A DNA stretch of 64,000 nucleotides. It comes from Cypionkella psychrotolerans. GTDB lineage: Bacteria; Pseudomonadota; Alphaproteobacteria; Rhodobacterales; Rhodobacteraceae. The stretch's first letter is position 1, and every line of letters begins with the position of its first letter. The notes under the pieces were generated by a model. That model was given only the letters and a program-made list of their open reading frames with translations, made no database searches and had not been told where the DNA came from. Below are positions 61,766 to 64,000 of this stretch, piece by piece. The translations under genes and the position numbers were made by a program. The stretch covers positions 186,001-250,000 of the forward strand of contig NZ_LGIC01000061.1 in NCBI RefSeq assembly GCF_001294535.1, given 5' to 3'.

Positions 61766-64000
61766 ATGCTGGGTCTTGGATCACTTTCGCGGAAGATGTT
61801 TGGAACGCCGAATGACCGGATGGTCAAATCGGTGCGCCCCTTGGTGGCAAAGATTAACGCTTTGGAGCCGGAATTTGCGGCACTGAGCGATGACGGGATC
61901 AAGGCGAAAACCGCCGAGTTTCAGAAGCGGATTGCGGGCGGCGAAAGCCTTGACGCGCTGCTGCCAGAAGCCTTTGCGAATTGCCGAGAGGCCGCCAAGC
62001 GCGCCTTGGGTCTGCGGGCGTTTGATGTGCAGCTGATGGGCGGGATCTTCCTGCATCAGGGCAATATCGCGGAAATGCGCACGGGTGAGGGCAAGACGCT
62101 GGTCGCGACCTTCCCGGCTTACCTCAACGCGCTGTCCGGCAAGGGCGTGCATGTGGTGACGGTGAACGATTACCTCGCCAAGCGCGATGCGGAATGGATG
62201 AGCAAGGTCTACGGCGCTTTGGGCCTGACCACGGGCGTCGTCTATCCCTATCAGGGTGAGGTTGAAAAGCGTGAGGCGTATCGCGCCGACATCACCTATG
62301 CGACGAATAACGAGCTGGGCTTTGACTATCTGCGCGACAATATGAAAGCCTCGCTGGAGGAGATGAACCAGCGCGGGCATAACTATGCGATTGTCGATGA
62401 GGTTGACAGCATTTTAGTCGATGAGGCACGGACGCCGTTGATCATCTCTGGCCCGTCGCAGGATCGCAGCGAGTTGTATCAGTTGGTCGATAAGCTGATC
62501 CCGCTGCTGAATGAGACGCATTTCAAGCTGGACGAAAAGACCCGCAACGTCACCTATTCGGAAGACGGCAACGAGTTTATCGAGAACGCCTTGCACGAAG
62601 CCGGGATTCTGCCCGCCGAGCAAAGCCTGTATGAGCCTGAAAGCACCACCATCGTGCATCACGTCACGCAGGCGTTGCGGGCGCACAAGCTGTTCACCCG
62701 TGATCAGCAATATATCGTCCGCGATGGCGAGGTGATGCTGATTGACGAGTTTACCGGACGGATGATGAAGGGCCGCCGCTTGTCGGATGGCCTGCATCAG
62801 GCGATTGAGGCGAAAGAGGGCGTGGCTATTCAGCCGGAAAACGTCACTTTGGCCTCTGTGACCTTCCAGAACTATTTCCGCCTCTATGACAAGCTGGCCG
62901 GGATGACCGGAACGGCCTCGACCGAGGCTGACGAGTTCATGGAAATCTACAAGCTGGGCGTGGTCGAAGTGCCGACCAACCGCGAAGTGAAGCGGAAAGA
63001 CGAGCATGACGCGGTGTACCGCACCGCGCGTGAGAAGTTTGAAGGCGTGGTCAAGACCATAAAGGAAGCCCATGCGACGGGCCAGCCGATCTTGGTCGGC
63101 ACCACCTCGATTGACAAATCCGAGGCGCTTTCGGAAATGCTGAAGGCGGCGGGCATTCCGCATAACGTGCTGAACGCACGTCAGCATGAGCAAGAGGCAC
63201 AGATTGTCGCCGATGCGGGCAAGCTGAATGCGGTGACAATTGCGACCAACATGGCAGGCCGTGGCACCGATATTAAGCTGGGCGGCAACGTCGAGTTCAA
63301 GGTGATGGAGGCGATTGCTTCTGACCCATCCGTGCATCCCGATGAAGTGCGCGCGCGCATCGAAGCCGAACATGCCGATGAAGAAGAAGCCGTGAAGAAG
63401 GCCGGCGGTCTGTTCGTTCTGGCCACCGAGCGCCACGAATCACGCCGGATCGACAACCAGTTGCGCGGTCGTTCAGGCCGTCAGGGCGATCCGGGGCGGT
63501 CTTCGTTCTTCTTGTCGTTGGAAGACGATCTGATGCGCATTTTCGGCAGCGAACGCCTTGATGCCGTGCTGTCGAAGCTGGGCATGAAGGAAGGCGAAGC
63601 GATTGTTCACCCTTGGGTCAACAAATCGCTGGAGCGCGCGCAGGCCAAGGTCGAAGGCCGCAACTTTGACATCCGCAAGCAGTTGCTGAAGTTCGACGAT
63701 GTGATGAACGACCAGCGCAAGGCGATCTTTGGTCAGCGCATGGAAGTCATGCAGGCCGAGGATCTGGGCGAGATCGTGATGGATATGCGCCATCAGGTTG
63801 CCGAGGATTTGGTCGATCACTACATGCCGCCGAAAACCTACGCCGACCGTTGGGATACCGCAGCGCTGCATGAGGCATTGATCGAAAAGATGGGCCTTGA
63901 TCTGCCCGTCGCCGCTTGGGCTGCCGAAGAAGGCACCGATCAGGACGCCATTCGTGAGCGGATCATCGCAGCGAGCGACACTTTGATGGGCGAAAAGCTG
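61766..64000 (+). CDS. secA: Preprotein translocase ATPase SecA, partial at right edge
   Basis: The first 745 codons of SecA are present and the gene runs out of the window; full-length proteins are about 900 residues. Walker A is [13 protein letters not shown] (residues 99-111), DEAD-like box is [18 protein letters not shown], and the second nucleotide fold ends in [13 protein letters not shown] and [10 protein letters not shown]. SecA pushes preproteins through SecYEG. The missing part is the C-terminal domain and any zinc-binding tail. It is divergent from the parvulin gene. The ATG has the ribosome-site-like GGGCGGAGAA upstream. Confidence 0.97.
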   Translation, partial: MLGLGSLSRKMFGTPNDRMVKSVRPLVAKINALEPEFAALSDDGIKAKTAEFQKRIAGGESLDALLPEAFANCREAAKRALGLRAFDVQLMGGIFLHQGNIAEMRTGEGKTLVATFPAYLNALSGKGVHVVTVNDYLAKRDAEWMSKVYGALGLTTGVVYPYQGEVEKREAYRADITYATNNELGFDYLRDNMKASLEEMNQRGHNYAIVDEVDSILVDEARTPLIISGPSQDRSELYQLVDKLIPLLNETHFKLDEKTRNVTYSEDGNEFIENALHEAGILPAEQSLYEPESTTIVHHVTQALRAHKLFTRDQQYIVRDGEVMLIDEFTGRMMKGRRLSDGLHQAIEAKEGVAIQPENVTLASVTFQNYFRLYDKLAGMTGTASTEADEFMEIYKLGVVEVPTNREVKRKDEHDAVYRTAREKFEGVVKTIKEAHATGQPILVGTTSIDKSEALSEMLKAAGIPHNVLNARQHEQEAQIVADAGKLNAVTIATNMAGRGTDIKLGGNVEFKVMEAIASDPSVHPDEVRARIEAEHADEEEAVKKAGGLFVLATERHESRRIDNQLRGRSGRQGDPGRSSFFLSLEDDLMRIFGSERLDAVLSKLGMKEGEAIVHPWVNKSLERAQAKVEGRNFDIRKQLLKFDDVMNDQRKAIFGQRMEVMQAEDLGEIVMDMRHQVAEDLVDHYMPPKTYADRWDTAALHEALIEKMGLDLPVAAWAAEEGTDQDAIRERIIAASDTLMGEKL

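Noticed and set aside
1-64000. tRNA, rRNA, CRISPR arrays, IS ends, prophage or integrase genes
   Set aside because: No clover-leaf arms with a T-loop consensus, direct repeat arrays, transposase motifs or integrase motifs were seen in any intergenic stretch.

Overview
The window looks like a chromosomal segment from a Rhodobacterales alphaproteobacterium (Rhodobacter/Tabrizicola/Gemmobacter-like). The evidence is a high-GC coding style, the lptC-lptA-lptB-hpf-ptsN and rimP-nusA-ylxR-infB orders, a DUF5928-type glycosyltransferase, an alphaproteobacterial RpoH-type promoter before dnaK, and many peptide-type ABC transporters. The family assignment comes from reading the proteins, not from a search. 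I saw no tRNA, rRNA, CRISPR array, IS element or phage gene, and no gene-free stretch longer than 300 bases.

Layout. (1) 0.1-3.5 kb: two Lrp/AsnC regulators flank an orphan homodimeric 2-oxoacid dehydrogenase E1 of the AceE/MdeB type. (2) 3.8-11.2 kb: a peptide-type ABC transporter, a luciferase-like flavin monooxygenase and two AhpD/CMD-fold proteins. This is a conserved set without a known substrate. (3) 11.4-18.0 kb: an AraC regulator, a XylFGH-like sugar importer, an SDR dehydrogenase and an FGGY kinase carrying the D-ribulokinase signature, probably a ribitol/D-ribulose pathway. (4) 18.1-23.5 kb: an orphan ORF, RNase D, then kdsD-lptC-lptA-lptB (Kdo and LPS transport), hpf and ptsN. (5) 23.5-34.2 kb: a surface-polysaccharide region on the minus strand (galU, four glycosyltransferases, a sulfotransferase, kdsB, cysQ), followed on the plus strand by an ABC-2 permease without its ATPase and an SH3-domain periplasmic protein. 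(6) 34.4-37.6 kb: dnaK and dnaJ behind a heat-shock promoter.

(7) 37.6-49.2 kb is the most interesting part. An MttB-family methyltransferase and a trimethylamine-dehydrogenase-like flavoprotein are divergent from a CocE/NonD hydrolase, a complete peptide-type ABC importer and a BetI-like repressor. Matching inverted half-sites sit beside both divergent promoters. The plus strand is C-rich throughout this block whatever the gene orientation, opposite to the flanks, which suggests inversion or acquisition. I infer an uptake-hydrolysis-demethylation route for a conjugated N-methylated amine.

(8) 49.3-64 kb: ubiG, a proline iminopeptidase, a cupin, an SbtA/SbtB-like bicarbonate transporter pair, the nusA-infB operon with a terminator inside its leader, an unlisted 46-residue gene, mutT, argJ, a parvulin and the first 745 codons of secA, which runs off the right edge.
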